The notes: generated by a model from the letters alone, not told the origin. A stretch of DNA of 64,000 nucleotides from an uncultured Alphaproteobacteria bacterium (GCA_902567635.1 CACFNV010000002.1:1-64000), one strand, 5' to 3'; shown: positions 18,840 through 29,181, counted from the first letter of the stretch. Made by a program: numbers and translations.

Positions 18840-20066
18840 TTAGCTGTTTTGAAATAGCCTAATTGGAAGGCTCTTCAACGATCTCATAGCATTATTTGGT
18901 TTCCATATAGGCATTTTTAAGCTTTCAATTTTTTCTATTTTTTCAGCTACGGAAAGTAGTAGTGACGTTATTTCTGCTCTCGCAAGCGTTTGTCCAACGC
19001 AATTGTGTACACCAATGCCTAAAGCTAAATGCCCCATAGTTTTTCTTGATACATCGAATTTATAGGGGTCACGCCAAACATCCGGGTCTGTATTAGCGGC
19101 CCCTAAAACACAAAGTACCTTAGTTCCTTCCTCGATTTTAATTCCAGAAACCTCTGTATTAATAGAGCTTGTCCTGCAGAAAGCTTTGACAGGACTGGTT
19201 AATCTAAGCGACTCTTCGACAGCATTGTTCACCAACTCCTTATCATTTTTAATTTTGTTAAACTGTTCAGGGTTTTGGAGAATACACCAAATTAAATTTC
19301 CAATGGCACTTACTGTTGTATCAATGCCTGCAGATAATAAGGACCTTACCAACATTCCCGCTAACTCTTGGTCAATTTCTCCTGATTCTACTTTATCGTA
19401 AATATTTTGTGCTAAGCCTTCATCATCGATATTCCCAACAAGACATTGATCGTTAATTTTCTGAATAACTGACATGCCTAGGTTCATAGCTTCTCTTCGG
19501 AATTCATTATCTGGTCCGAGTGCATTGAATACCATTGAACCATAACCCAACAAAGTGGACTTATTAATTTTTTTCAATCCTACTGCGGCAGGAAAAACTA
19601 TTGTGGGGAATACTTCTGCCAGATCGGCAATAGCGTCAATATCTTTTTTAACAATTAATTCGTCTAGCAGGGTGTCTGCTGATCTTTTAAAGAAGGGTTT
19701 TAATAAAGATATATTTTTTGGTGATAGAGCTTTAGTAAGAATCCTTCGGTTTTTTGTATGCTGTGGAGGATCAACCTCTAACACAACTGAGGGCGGTCGC
19801 CATGGTTTCTCTAATTTAAAATCCTGAATTCCTACTCCTCGAGAGGAGACAAAGCGCTCATGGTCAGAAAAGACCTCTTTTGTTTCCCCGTAACGTCCAC
19901 AAGCTAACATTTTATATTTTTCTAGATATACAAAAGGTCCTTTTGATCTCAACTGATCAAAGAAAGTAGTAGGATCTAATAATACTTCTTTTGAGTAGGG
20001 GTCTATATCCCAGGAATTAATCCCTACAGGTGCATTTATTGGCTTATGGCCTTCAAATAAACTCAT
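18840..20066 (-). CDS. cytochrome P450
   Basis: AGIDTT I-helix, EESLR (ExxR), heme loop LGIGVHNCVGQTLAR. Confidence 0.92.
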   Translation of the reverse strand: MSLFEGHKPINAPVGINSWDIDPYSKEVLLDPTTFFDQLRSKGPFVYLEKYKMLACGRYGETKEVFSDHERFVSSRGVGIQDFKLEKPWRPPSVVLEVDPPQHTKNRRILTKALSPKNISLLKPFFKRSADTLLDELIVKKDIDAIADLAEVFPTIVFPAAVGLKKINKSTLLGYGSMVFNALGPDNEFRREAMNLGMSVIQKINDQCLVGNIDDEGLAQNIYDKVESGEIDQELAGMLVRSLLSAGIDTTVSAIGNLIWCILQNPEQFNKIKNDKELVNNAVEESLRLTSPVKAFCRTSSINTEVSGIKIEEGTKVLCVLGAANTDPDVWRDPYKFDVSRKTMGHLALGIGVHNCVGQTLARAEITSLLLSVAEKIEKIESLKMPIWKPNNAMRSLKSLPIRLFQNS

Positions 20067-20179
20067 AATTAATTATGAGTATAATATTTTTATAAGCAAT
20101 AGATTTTGCAGGTAGTCTAACTGAAGTTTGCATTTAAAAAAATTTCCTTATTAGATTTAGAGGTATCTAGAAAAATATC

Positions 20180-21703
20180 TTACATAGTTGCCCCGATTTG
20201 CCAGGGAACAAATTCTAAATCACCCAAACCTTGCTTTTCTGATTTTGACTGCTCTCCAGATGCGACTTTAATTATAAGATCAAAAATCTCATTTCCTACT
20301 TCTTCGACGCTTGAATTATCCGATATAATTTTACCCGCATTGATATCCATGTCTTCAATCATATGATTGTAAATCTTTGTATTAGTCGAAATTTTTATCG
20401 CTGGTGAGGGTTTTGATCCGAAAGCTGAGCCTCTTCCTGTTGTGAAGCTTACAATGTTACATCCACTCGCTATTTGACCCGTAACAGAAGCAGGGTCGTA
20501 TCCAGGACTATCCATAAAAAGAAATCCCTTTTCCTTTATTCTTTCTGCATATAACAAGACATCCATCAATGGTGTAGTGCCTCCTTTTGCAGTTGCTCCC
20601 AACGACTTTTCAAGAATTGTAGTTAGCCCACCTTCCTTATTACCAGGTGTAGGATTATTATTAAGGCTCCCTTTATTTCTTTTAACATAATCTTGCCACC
20701 AAGCTATCCTCTCCAACAGTTTCTTCCCAACAATTTCACTTGTAGCTCTCCTTGTTAACAAATGTTCAGCACCAAAAATTTCTGGTGTTTCGGCTAATAA
20801 AACTGTTCCACCGTTTCTAATCAATAAATCAGCTGTGTAACCGAGAGCTGGGTTTGCTGTTATACCAGACCATGCATCAGACCCGCCACATTGTAGAGCC
20901 AAAGATATATGTTCAATCGATTGAGGTGAACGTTCAATTGTGTTAATTTTAGGCAGCATCTCCTGAATAATTTCAATTCCACGATCTATAGTTTGCCTGA
21001 GACCTCCTTGTTCCTGTATTGTCATTGCTTGAAAGAATGGATTTAGATTGAGATTATAGGCATCTAGTAGAAATTTAATTTGATTTGCTTCGCAACCAAG
21101 TCCTATTAATAAAACACCCGCTAAATTCGGATGTTGAATGTATCCCAATAAAACCCGCTGCAGCGCTTCAAATCCCTCTCCAGAACTAGGCATGCCGCAA
21201 CCAGTTCCATGAGTGAAAGATACCACACCATCAACGTTTGCATATTTCCTAAGTTTTTTTTCATTAAAGAAATTTGAAATATTTTTTGCAGCTGTTGCAG
21301 AACAATTTACAGATGTCAAAACACCAATATAATTTCTGGTACCGACTTGGCCATTTTTCCTTTTATACCCATTGAAAGACGGTCTAAGGTTGCTAGGGAC
21401 AAAATTGGGAATCTTTACAGAAGTGGAAAATTCATAATTATGTTTAGAAAATAAAAATTGAGTATTTTCTGTATGGACGTGATCTCCCGCAAGAATATCT
21501 TTGCCCGCAAGACCAATTGTTTGGTCGTACTTAATTATCTCTTCCCCTTTTTTTATTTTTTTTAATGCTATTTTGTGTCCCTGAGGTATACGAGTATTGG
21601 CCTTTATTTTCTGGGTAGTTTCCTCTTTTTCAATATCTTTAAAAGCAATGGCTACATTATCATTTGGATGTAGTTTAATGGTTAGATTATCATCAAAGCC
21701 CAT
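20180..21703 (-). CDS. UxaA family hydrolase (altronate/galactarate dehydratase-like, SAF + main domain)
   Basis: GYKRKNGQVGTRNYIGVLTSVNCSAT, SLALQCGGSDAWSGITANPALG, TGRGSAFGSKPSPAIKI. Confidence 0.9.
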   Translation of the reverse strand: MGFDDNLTIKLHPNDNVAIAFKDIEKEETTQKIKANTRIPQGHKIALKKIKKGEEIIKYDQTIGLAGKDILAGDHVHTENTQFLFSKHNYEFSTSVKIPNFVPSNLRPSFNGYKRKNGQVGTRNYIGVLTSVNCSATAAKNISNFFNEKKLRKYANVDGVVSFTHGTGCGMPSSGEGFEALQRVLLGYIQHPNLAGVLLIGLGCEANQIKFLLDAYNLNLNPFFQAMTIQEQGGLRQTIDRGIEIIQEMLPKINTIERSPQSIEHISLALQCGGSDAWSGITANPALGYTADLLIRNGGTVLLAETPEIFGAEHLLTRRATSEIVGKKLLERIAWWQDYVKRNKGSLNNNPTPGNKEGGLTTILEKSLGATAKGGTTPLMDVLLYAERIKEKGFLFMDSPGYDPASVTGQIASGCNIVSFTTGRGSAFGSKPSPAIKISTNTKIYNHMIEDMDINAGKIISDNSSVEEVGNEIFDLIIKVASGEQSKSEKQGLGDLEFVPWQIGATM

Positions 21704-21873
21704 CGATCATATCCTCATTACCACCAAGCATCTTTTAAAATTCTTTGAGAAGCATCAATAACATTAACTCAGTTTAAGCTTTTTACCAAATATACTTTTT
21801 TACCAAAACAAATCTTAAAAAGAGAATTTAATTTAAGCTTTTAAAGCAATCAATCAATCTCTTAAGTAAGAAA

Positions 21874-22098
21874 TTAATCTTTTGGCCTTTTGAAAACATA
21901 TTCCGTAAGAGCTCTACCACCTCCAACACGACTCACTCCAACTAATTCCCAGCCTTGAGCGCCATACTTATTTAAAGCAGGTGCGTAATCACCCTTACTT
22001 AACTGCTCTTTATACAAGTCATCTTCCTTTGCCAAATTTTCTAAGCTTTTTATGCTACGCATGTTTTCAACCAACACCAAATACTCCCATTTTCTCAT
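21874..22098 (-). CDS. small DUF4177-like protein
   Basis: KWEYLVLV…LNKYGAQGWELVGV pattern. Confidence 0.6.
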   Translation of the reverse strand: MRKWEYLVLVENMRSIKSLENLAKEDDLYKEQLSKGDYAPALNKYGAQGWELVGVSRVGGGRALTEYVFKRPKD

Positions 22099-22337
22099 TG
22101 CTTATTCCCTTTCTTTAAGCTGAAATCTCTATATGTAGATCAATTCTTAACACAGTTTTAAAACACATTTTATTAATAAGTAATCTAAGAGACAGATAAC
22201 TATTTTTGGTATAGAGATTTTATCTCTTTCCCTAGGTAGGAAATTATTTTTAGGATTTTTTGCAATTCAAGGAAATAAAAATAAATATAGAGTTGACTAT
22301 TTTCTTTAAGCAATTGAACGCTCTTATTATCTTTAAA

Positions 22338-23120
22338 TTAACTTGGTATTAAACCACCATCTATATTGAAACTCTGTCCTGTTATATTCCTTGCCCTCTC
22401 AGTTGACAAAAATAGAACCATTTCCGCGATATCTTCTGGCTCGTTTATTCGCCCTATTGGAACGTCCGTTACATAAGATTCTAGTAGTTCCTCTACACTT
22501 TTTCCCTGTTCCTTAGCTCTATTTTTTACAAGGTCTTCAACAATTGCGGTATAAGTAAATGAGGGGCAAATGGAATTTACATTTATATCGTATTTACCCA
22601 GCTGTTGAGCGGCTGTCTTTGTCAAGCTTAGTACAGCGCCCTTGCTAGATGCATAAATAGCATTCGAAACATCAGAGAAGCCCTTTGCACCAATAGATGA
22701 CATATTTATTATTATTCCTCCTTTTTGCTGTTTTATCATTTGTTTAGCAGCCATTTGAAGACAGAAAAAAGTTCCTTTAGCATTAACATCATATATCCAA
22801 TTCCAATCCCTCTCTGTTAATTCAAGGATATGAGCAGGTCTTGTAACACCGGCATTATTTACCATCACATCTAGTTGATCAAAATTATTGACAACCTTGT
22901 TAATCATATTTTGTATTTCTGTATTTTTTGTCACGTCAATCCCGATTGCCATTGCTTCAGCGTCCGAATTAGAAAAGTTATCAATTGTATCTTTGGCGCT
23001 TTTTAAATCTATGTCACAACAAGCCACGTTATAGCCACTTTTGTTCATCAAAGTTGCTATAGCTTTACCAATTCCATTTCCTGCGCCTGTAATACAAACA
23101 GTTTTAATTTTTTTTTTCAT
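22338..23120 (-). CDS. short-chain dehydrogenase/reductase
   Basis: TGAGNGIGKA, NNAG, YASSKGA, GQSFNIDGG. Confidence 0.92.
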   Translation of the reverse strand: MKKKIKTVCITGAGNGIGKAIATLMNKSGYNVACCDIDLKSAKDTIDNFSNSDAEAMAIGIDVTKNTEIQNMINKVVNNFDQLDVMVNNAGVTRPAHILELTERDWNWIYDVNAKGTFFCLQMAAKQMIKQQKGGIIINMSSIGAKGFSDVSNAIYASSKGAVLSLTKTAAQQLGKYDINVNSICPSFTYTAIVEDLVKNRAKEQGKSVEELLESYVTDVPIGRINEPEDIAEMVLFLSTERARNITGQSFNIDGGLIPS

Positions 23121-23131
23121 TTAGATCTCCG

Positions 23132-23959
23132 TTAAACGGCCTGGTTGATTTCCAGAATATTAGAGTTTATATCATATAAATAGATTTGATGAAAACCAGG
23201 CATAGCGTATACTTTTGCGTCTGAGAACAGAACTTTCTTTTTTTTCAATAATTGAATAGTTTTGTGCAAGTCCTTTACAGTAAACGCAGGGTGTCCCCCA
23301 ATCGAAGGGTTGTGTATAAAATTGTTTCTAAATGCAAAACCTTCATCAGGTTCGATAATATGGAGACCTTTATGATCTGAAGAAACGGGAAAAATTGATA
23401 ATTTTTTTGGATTAATACTAAAATCTCCCTTATTCATGGGAGCCACCCACCTTCCTTCGGACATACCGGCAATATTATTGAAGAATTCAACAGATTGTCT
23501 AACGTCTAAAGACTCAATATTCATATGATGTATCCCCCAGTTTAAACCCATATTAGAAACATCAATTTCTTGATCAAATAAACTAATATTTTTTACAAAT
23601 TGTATTAAGTTTAATGAAGGTTCCTGAACAAGGACGGAGGTTAATTCTTTACTCTTTTTACATAAAAAAGGGTAGTCGTTCTGTTTGAGTTTATTAATGA
23701 TAGAGTCAATTTCGTCTACCAAAATGGTAATAAAGCTTCTTCTGCTTTGTAATTTACCTTTTAGTAACAAGTCTGGTTTTGGGGTAAAAAGCCTTACACC
23801 AAAGCCTTGAAAGCCAAAGAAACAATTTTTATCTTGACCAAATATTAAATCGATCTCTTTTTTGTTGATATTTTCTTTACCCAACAACATTTCATAGAAA
23901 GATTTAGATCTTGCTAGATCTTTTACGGGAACTGATATGTTTAAAATTTTCCATTTCAT
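23132..23959 (-). CDS. VOC (glyoxalase/bleomycin resistance) family two-module protein
   Basis: Two VOC half-modules: LNISVPVKDLARSKSFYEMLLG and IHHMNIESLDVRQSVEFFNNIAGM. Confidence 0.75.
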   Translation of the reverse strand: MKWKILNISVPVKDLARSKSFYEMLLGKENINKKEIDLIFGQDKNCFFGFQGFGVRLFTPKPDLLLKGKLQSRRSFITILVDEIDSIINKLKQNDYPFLCKKSKELTSVLVQEPSLNLIQFVKNISLFDQEIDVSNMGLNWGIHHMNIESLDVRQSVEFFNNIAGMSEGRWVAPMNKGDFSINPKKLSIFPVSSDHKGLHIIEPDEGFAFRNNFIHNPSIGGHPAFTVKDLHKTIQLLKKKKVLFSDAKVYAMPGFHQIYLYDINSNILEINQAV

Positions 23960-23974
23960 TTGAGAGATAAGATT

Positions 23975-24740
23975 TTAATTGTTGGTTTTAGATAAAATGA
24001 AATTAACTCCCCCCAAAGCTACCATATTATTTCTTATAAAACCTCTTTCTTTTGCTCTCTTATAAATTTCGCCTGATTTCCGAGTTGACAATATAAATGC
24101 ATCTACACTTTCTCCTAAGCCGTCCTTTCCCTCGATGAATTTAATATTTGATTTTTCCAGTTCAATTGAAAATTCGTCTACCGATCTGGTTCGTTTTTTT
24201 CCAAGCGCAACTTCCCAATTGGCACATAATTTTTCTGGGTTTTGAGATTTTAGTACTACTCCTGTTAAATTATCCACCAGTGATTTATTTATATCACCAC
24301 GCCAATTTGTGCCTGCCCATAGCCAAGCTGATTCAGGTACCATTGAGTCTAAAGATAAAATTGCCCCCCCCAATTTGCTTGGGATGAAGATGCAGAGCTT
24401 GAGCATGAATCCCATCTATGTTACGATTTTCGTGCCAAATAATTTTAAGATTTTCATTTTTTATTCTTTGCTTTTCGTGTTCAAAATCTTCAACGTCAAC
24501 AATCACCATATAGCCACCGGGACCGTTTCTTTTTATTAGAAACCTCTATGCAGTGGTATTCTTCTGCACAGGTGACACAACTTCGATAAAAGTATCGCCG
24601 ACAGGTATCATTCTGTTTTCTAACCCAAAATGGATCAGTTCTGGGTCACAAAAACTTATTTTTAACTCGAAAAGCTCACAGATTTGATCAGCCAAACTAT
24701 CTATTTCTTTTGTTACTAAAACTAATTGTCGTAGCCGCAC
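23975..24740 (-). pseudogene. VOC-family protein gene disrupted by in-frame TAG and a G8 frameshift
   Basis: Two ORFs (24546-24740 and 23975-24415) read as one VOC protein if the TAG after …VQKNTTA and one G of the GGGGGGGG tract (8 C on + strand near 24364-24371) are repaired. Confidence 0.7.
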
Positions 24741-24773
24741 TGGTTCAAATCTCTTTTAAATGCTAAAGGTTTA

Positions 24774-24980
24774 TTATTCCTCAACTTTAATATTAGCCGC
24801 GGACATTTTCCCTTTGTTTTCAGCGATTTCAAAAGATACTTTTTGACCTTCAGACAAACTCTTTAAGCCGGATCTTTCTAGAGAACTTATGTGAACGAAC
24901 ACGTCACTTTCACCATCTTCCCTACCGATAAACCCGTATCCTTTTGAAAAATTGAACCACTTCACAATTCCAGTATGCAT
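24774..24980 (-). CDS. cold shock protein, CspA family
   Basis: [32 protein letters not shown]. Confidence 0.95.
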   Translation of the reverse strand: MHTGIVKWFNFSKGYGFIGREDGESDVFVHISSLERSGLKSLSEGQKVSFEIAENKGKMSAANIKVEE

Positions 24981-25291
24981 TTTACTTCCTTATTTACGTT
25001 ATCATTGTTTCGAGGAAAATTAATTTCCTCAATTATTTACGAATAACATGTGGGGAAAAAAATCAACTTCAATATGTGTTTGTAATAGGAAATAAATATG
25101 AAAGCCATAAAAAAATTAATAAAGTCGATAGATTTATTTTAAGCTGATCTCCAATGTCAAAGTATTTCATTTTGAAACTGGTTATTCCTTTAATATGACC
25201 AAATTTTAAACTTTCATTTAAATGACTATAATATGTGTATCGGATATGATCTAATTAAAAAAATTTATTACGGTTTATTTATTTTCGAATA

Positions 25292-25507
25292 ATGCAGAGA
25301 TTTAAAAATTGGAAGTTAAGTTTTGCTGATTGGTGGTTGCTTATACCAGCTTTTTTTGTAATGTATTTTATATTTCATATCTTCGCATACTTCTTTTTTC
25401 ACTTGGTTAACATAAAACTTAATCACAATTTAAAGATAGTTTTTCAGATTTCTGGCTATCTTTTGATATTTCTGGTAATGGCAATTTCATTATTTTCCTT
25501 TCTATAA
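25292..25507 (+). CDS. small hypothetical membrane protein
   Basis: 71 aa with two TM helices. Confidence 0.4.
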   Translation: MQRFKNWKLSFADWWLLIPAFFVMYFIFHIFAYFFFHLVNIKLNHNLKIVFQISGYLLIFLVMAISLFSFL

Positions 25508-25607
25508 TTAGCTCTAATTACAACTTGTATTTGAATTCAATACTCTGAAATAGTTTTAGACGCCTTTTTACCTTTACTTATCAAGAGACGAGTTGTACTT
25601 ACTTACT

Positions 25608-25733
25608 ATGCGTTATATTTTAATTGTCAGTCTTTTGTTTCTCACTCACTGTTCTTCTAATAAGGAAACAATAAAAAAGATGACTGCTGGAAAGCATTTT
25701 CATACTCACTCAGGAGAAACTCATAGGCATTGA
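25608..25733 (+). CDS. 41-aa predicted His-rich lipoprotein MRYILIVSLLFLTHCSSNKETIKKMTAGKHFHTHSGETHRH
   Basis: Manual reading ATG 25608 to TGA 25731-25733; lipobox LTHC, His-rich tail HFHTHSGETHRH; not in ORF track. Confidence 0.5.
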   Translation: MRYILIVSLLFLTHCSSNKETIKKMTAGKHFHTHSGETHRH

Positions 25734-25932
25734 GCATCTTAATTGATCAAGATTAATCAAGGACTAACCAAGTACATAAAGTTTCTATTTTACAGCTGAT
25801 AGATAAAAACTCTCGGATAGTATGGCTAATAAAATAAAAAGTATGTACCTTTCTATTTAAAAAGTGTAAAATGAGAATACCAAGGGTTAACTAAAAAAAA
25901 AGAGCAGAATCTTTGGTATTTCCTCCCTAACT

Positions 25933-25963
25933 GGGGCTACTATGGAAGTAGTAGCCCCTTTTT
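25933..25963 (+). terminator. Rho-independent terminator
   Basis: GGGGCTACTA / TGGAAG / TAGTAGCCCC followed by TTTTT. Confidence 0.9.
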
Positions 25964-26024
25964 ATTGTGTTATATAGAGAAAATTTGAGTTAATCATAGC
26001 TATTGAATAATTTATTGTTAGGTT

Positions 26025-26891
26025 TTATTCTTTCTTCCAAGACACGAAAATACCACTTAAAATTATTATTATCCCTCCAGCAAATATTGAAATAGACAAC
26101 GTATCTTCAAATATTGCTACGCCAATTATTGACGCGAACAATAGCTGAAAATATGTATATGGCTGTAAAGAACTTGCTTCTGCTATCTCGTATGCTTTAG
26201 TGAGTAAAAAATGTCCTGCTATACCTGCGCAACACAAGAAAAAAAGAAGATCCCAATCTGAAAAAAATATTGGCTCATAATAAAATGGACCTATTATTGA
26301 CATTACTGCGCCGCTAATTAATGAAGCCCAAAAAAAACTTGTTTCGGCACCGTCTTTTTTAGATGCTTTCCTAGTTAGGATAGTATAAAGACTAAATGAT
26401 ATCGCAGTTAATATTGGTATTAATGATGTAAAAGTCAAATTGATTGAAAAAGGGTTTAAAATTATCAAAACACCGGAAAACCCAGCAAGAACCGCAAGCC
26501 ATTTTGATCGACCTACTTTCTCATTAAGGATTGGTCCTGAAAGGGAAACAACTATTAATGGGTAACAAGCCATAAGTGAGTGTGTAAGAACCAATCCAAG
26601 CTTAGTAAAAGAATAAACACCTGAACAGATAGCAGTTATAAGTAGTATGCCTCTGGTTACTTGTAATAGTGGTTGAGGCGTCGAAAGCACTTCACGAAGA
26701 CGTCCTTTTCTTCTTAAGGCTAGACCTATTACAATAAAAGCAAAAAACCAGGCCCTGATCATATTTATAACTAAAACATTATAGTTTTGGGCAAGGTGTC
26801 TAGAAAGACCGTCCATCACCGCTAAAAAAAATGTGGCGAAAAGTATAAAAGTAATTCCCTTTCCATAATTACTTATCATAGAAACTGTCAT
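26025..26891 (-). CDS. EamA/DMT family transporter
   Basis: 10-TM DMT pattern with two EamA repeats. Confidence 0.85.
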   Translation of the reverse strand: MTVSMISNYGKGITFILFATFFLAVMDGLSRHLAQNYNVLVINMIRAWFFAFIVIGLALRRKGRLREVLSTPQPLLQVTRGILLITAICSGVYSFTKLGLVLTHSLMACYPLIVVSLSGPILNEKVGRSKWLAVLAGFSGVLIILNPFSINLTFTSLIPILTAISFSLYTILTRKASKKDGAETSFFWASLISGAVMSIIGPFYYEPIFFSDWDLLFFLCCAGIAGHFLLTKAYEIAEASSLQPYTYFQLLFASIIGVAIFEDTLSISIFAGGIIIILSGIFVSWKKE

Positions 26892-26944
26892 TCCTTTTTT
26901 AACAATTAATTAAGATCTAATTTTACTTAAATTAATTTTGTTGA

Positions 26945-28195
26945 CTATCTCGTGAACTCCAATGGTAATTCTAAGATCTCTCTAAATCTAATTCTTTTTG
27001 CTAATTTAGGGACAGAAACTAGATTTATATCTCTAAACTCAGATATTATCTTACCGAAAGCTACTCGTCCTTCAATTCTAGCTAAACTATTGCCAGCACA
27101 GATATGAATACCCAAACCAAAAGATAAATGCCTATTTGGTTTTCTAGAAATTTTAAACGTATCCGGTTCATCAAATTGTTTTGGGTCACGGTTACCGCCA
27201 GGAATAATCATGTGAACTGAGGTGCCTTTTGGAATAGTTTTGTTACCAATAACCGTATGCTTTTTACTTCTTCGATTATTTATCTGTATTGGAGGTTGGA
27301 ATCTAAGAATTTCTTCAACAGCAGTATTTACTTGACTAAGGTCTTTCCTTAATAATCTAAATTCGTCTTTGTTCTTTATCAATTCGTTGATGCCGTGCGA
27401 TAGCATATTGGTAGAAGTTTCATGTCCAGCATTCAACATAAAAATACATTGATGTAAGAGTTCTGTTGTAGATAATCTTATACCTGCATTCTTGGCATCT
27501 ATAAGAGTAGATAGGACTTCTCCTTCCCTATTAAGTTTGGGATTTTTTTTTCGAAAATCAACCTGATCACTCAAATAATCTTTAAATGAATTTACTGCAT
27601 CACAACCATTCTTAAATTGATTTTCAGTTAAGGTTGGTTCAAGTGCGCCCAATATCTCTCTTGCCCAATCTCTGATCAAACTTCTATCAGTTTTTGGTAC
27701 GCCAAGTACATTACAAACTACATCAACAGGGAGCCGGAAAGAAAAGTCAGATACAAAATTAAAAGTATTTTTTTCCATTATCTCATTTACATATTCTCCT
27801 ACCAGCTTGTTGATGTCATTCTCAATGTTAATTAGCGCCTTTGGTGTAAAGGCATGTTGAAAAATCTTTCTTATTCTAGTGTGAGCAGGGGGGTCAGTGA
27901 AAACAACGCTAGAAGTATGATGTTCGAATAGAGGTGAATTACCGAACTTAGGTTTAAATTCTGCCTTTTTATCTGAGCTCCAAACGTCATGATTACGATA
28001 AATATCAACTAAATCTTTATGAGAGGTAACAATATATGAACCATCAGGATTTTGGTGTACTGGATCTTTCTCTCTTAACGCATTGTAATATTCATAACTG
28101 TTATCTATAAAATCTTCAGGGAGATTGTATAAATCGAATTCATTTATTTCGCAGTCATTTATTGTCATTATTTTAAAATCATCTCTTAATACCAC
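26945..28195 (-). CDS. cytochrome P450
   Basis: AGHETS, EEILRFQPP, FGLGIHICAGNSLAR. Confidence 0.93.
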   Translation of the reverse strand: MVLRDDFKIMTINDCEINEFDLYNLPEDFIDNSYEYYNALREKDPVHQNPDGSYIVTSHKDLVDIYRNHDVWSSDKKAEFKPKFGNSPLFEHHTSSVVFTDPPAHTRIRKIFQHAFTPKALINIENDINKLVGEYVNEIMEKNTFNFVSDFSFRLPVDVVCNVLGVPKTDRSLIRDWAREILGALEPTLTENQFKNGCDAVNSFKDYLSDQVDFRKKNPKLNREGEVLSTLIDAKNAGIRLSTTELLHQCIFMLNAGHETSTNMLSHGINELIKNKDEFRLLRKDLSQVNTAVEEILRFQPPIQINNRRSKKHTVIGNKTIPKGTSVHMIIPGGNRDPKQFDEPDTFKISRKPNRHLSFGLGIHICAGNSLARIEGRVAFGKIISEFRDINLVSVPKLAKRIRFREILELPLEFTR

Positions 28196-28795
28196 TCAGT
28201 TGAAAGTGGTAATTAGCAATTCTCCAAGTTTATATGACTCTGTTTTTAAGAGTGATCCTTGAGGATCAAACGTTTTCCAAAGGCCGTGTTTTTCACCATT
28301 TTTATAGAATTCTTCCTCTTTTAAGTTTGAGTTCAAAAAATAATATTTCCACGAACCTTCCTTTATCCCCATTCTATAGTGGCCTATAGATTTCTGTCTT
28401 CCATTTGAGTAATACTTCTCCCAAAGGGCATTTTTTTTACCATTTATTATCTGCCCTATCGTTTTCAATTGACCATTTTCGTGATACGATTCAACGAGGC
28501 CAGAGAAGGGTAGGTTTGTAAATTTCTTATAATATAAATCATTTCTCATGACTAAATTTTTTTCAGAAATTCGTTCAGTCTCAGGTTGGTCTTTCTCAGT
28601 TGATGCTTCTTTCTCCTGTTCCATTCCTTCTTCAGAAGTTTCATTGGTTATGTATCCATCTACCTTGCCAAAAAACCAATCAATAAAATTATTTGTTAAA
28701 GTTTGAATGAAAAAACTTGGCTCTGCCCAACTCACGGATGCTGTTGTAAACAGAAAGAAAGATATATAAATTGCAAGAAAAAAATTTTTCATCAA
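28196..28795 (-). CDS. MORN-variant / YwqK-like repeat protein
   Basis: Repeats YHENGQLKTIGQIINGKKNALWEKYYSNGRQKSIGHYRMGIKEGSWKYY. Confidence 0.7.
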   Translation of the reverse strand: MMKNFFLAIYISFFLFTTASVSWAEPSFFIQTLTNNFIDWFFGKVDGYITNETSEEGMEQEKEASTEKDQPETERISEKNLVMRNDLYYKKFTNLPFSGLVESYHENGQLKTIGQIINGKKNALWEKYYSNGRQKSIGHYRMGIKEGSWKYYFLNSNLKEEEFYKNGEKHGLWKTFDPQGSLLKTESYKLGELLITTFN

Positions 28796-28877
28796 AAGAT
28801 AATGTAAGAAACTTCTCTATTATGCAATAAATAGTATAGGCGGGCATCTTTGTGTTAAAAGCTTAGCTCGCGTTTTT

Positions 28878-29180
28878 TTAGAGAACTTTTTCAAACCCCT
28901 CGAATTTGGGATGTTCAAGGTAAACAGATTTATTTCCTCCAGCACCTTTATGGGCTAATCTAAATTCCTCAGATTTAGTCCAATTTACAAAGTCCTCTCT
29001 CGTGTCCCATATTGTGTGCGAAGCGTATAAGGTATACTCTTCTGTTTTTTCACCTTTAACTAAATTAAACTCTTTAAAACCTTTAACCTTATCCAGATGG
29101 GTCTCTCTATTTTTCCATATTTCTTCAAAGGCAGTCTCTTCACCGAGGATAATTTTAAATCGGTTCATTGCTATAAACAT
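28878..29180 (-). CDS. antibiotic biosynthesis monooxygenase / heme-degrading monooxygenase-like protein
   Basis: MFIAMNRFKIILGEETAFEEIWKNRETHL… ABM/HmoA-like; internal ATG preferred over ORF start 29216. Confidence 0.75.
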   Translation of the reverse strand: MFIAMNRFKIILGEETAFEEIWKNRETHLDKVKGFKEFNLVKGEKTEEYTLYASHTIWDTREDFVNWTKSEEFRLAHKGAGGNKSVYLEHPKFEGFEKVL

Positions 29181-29181
29181 T

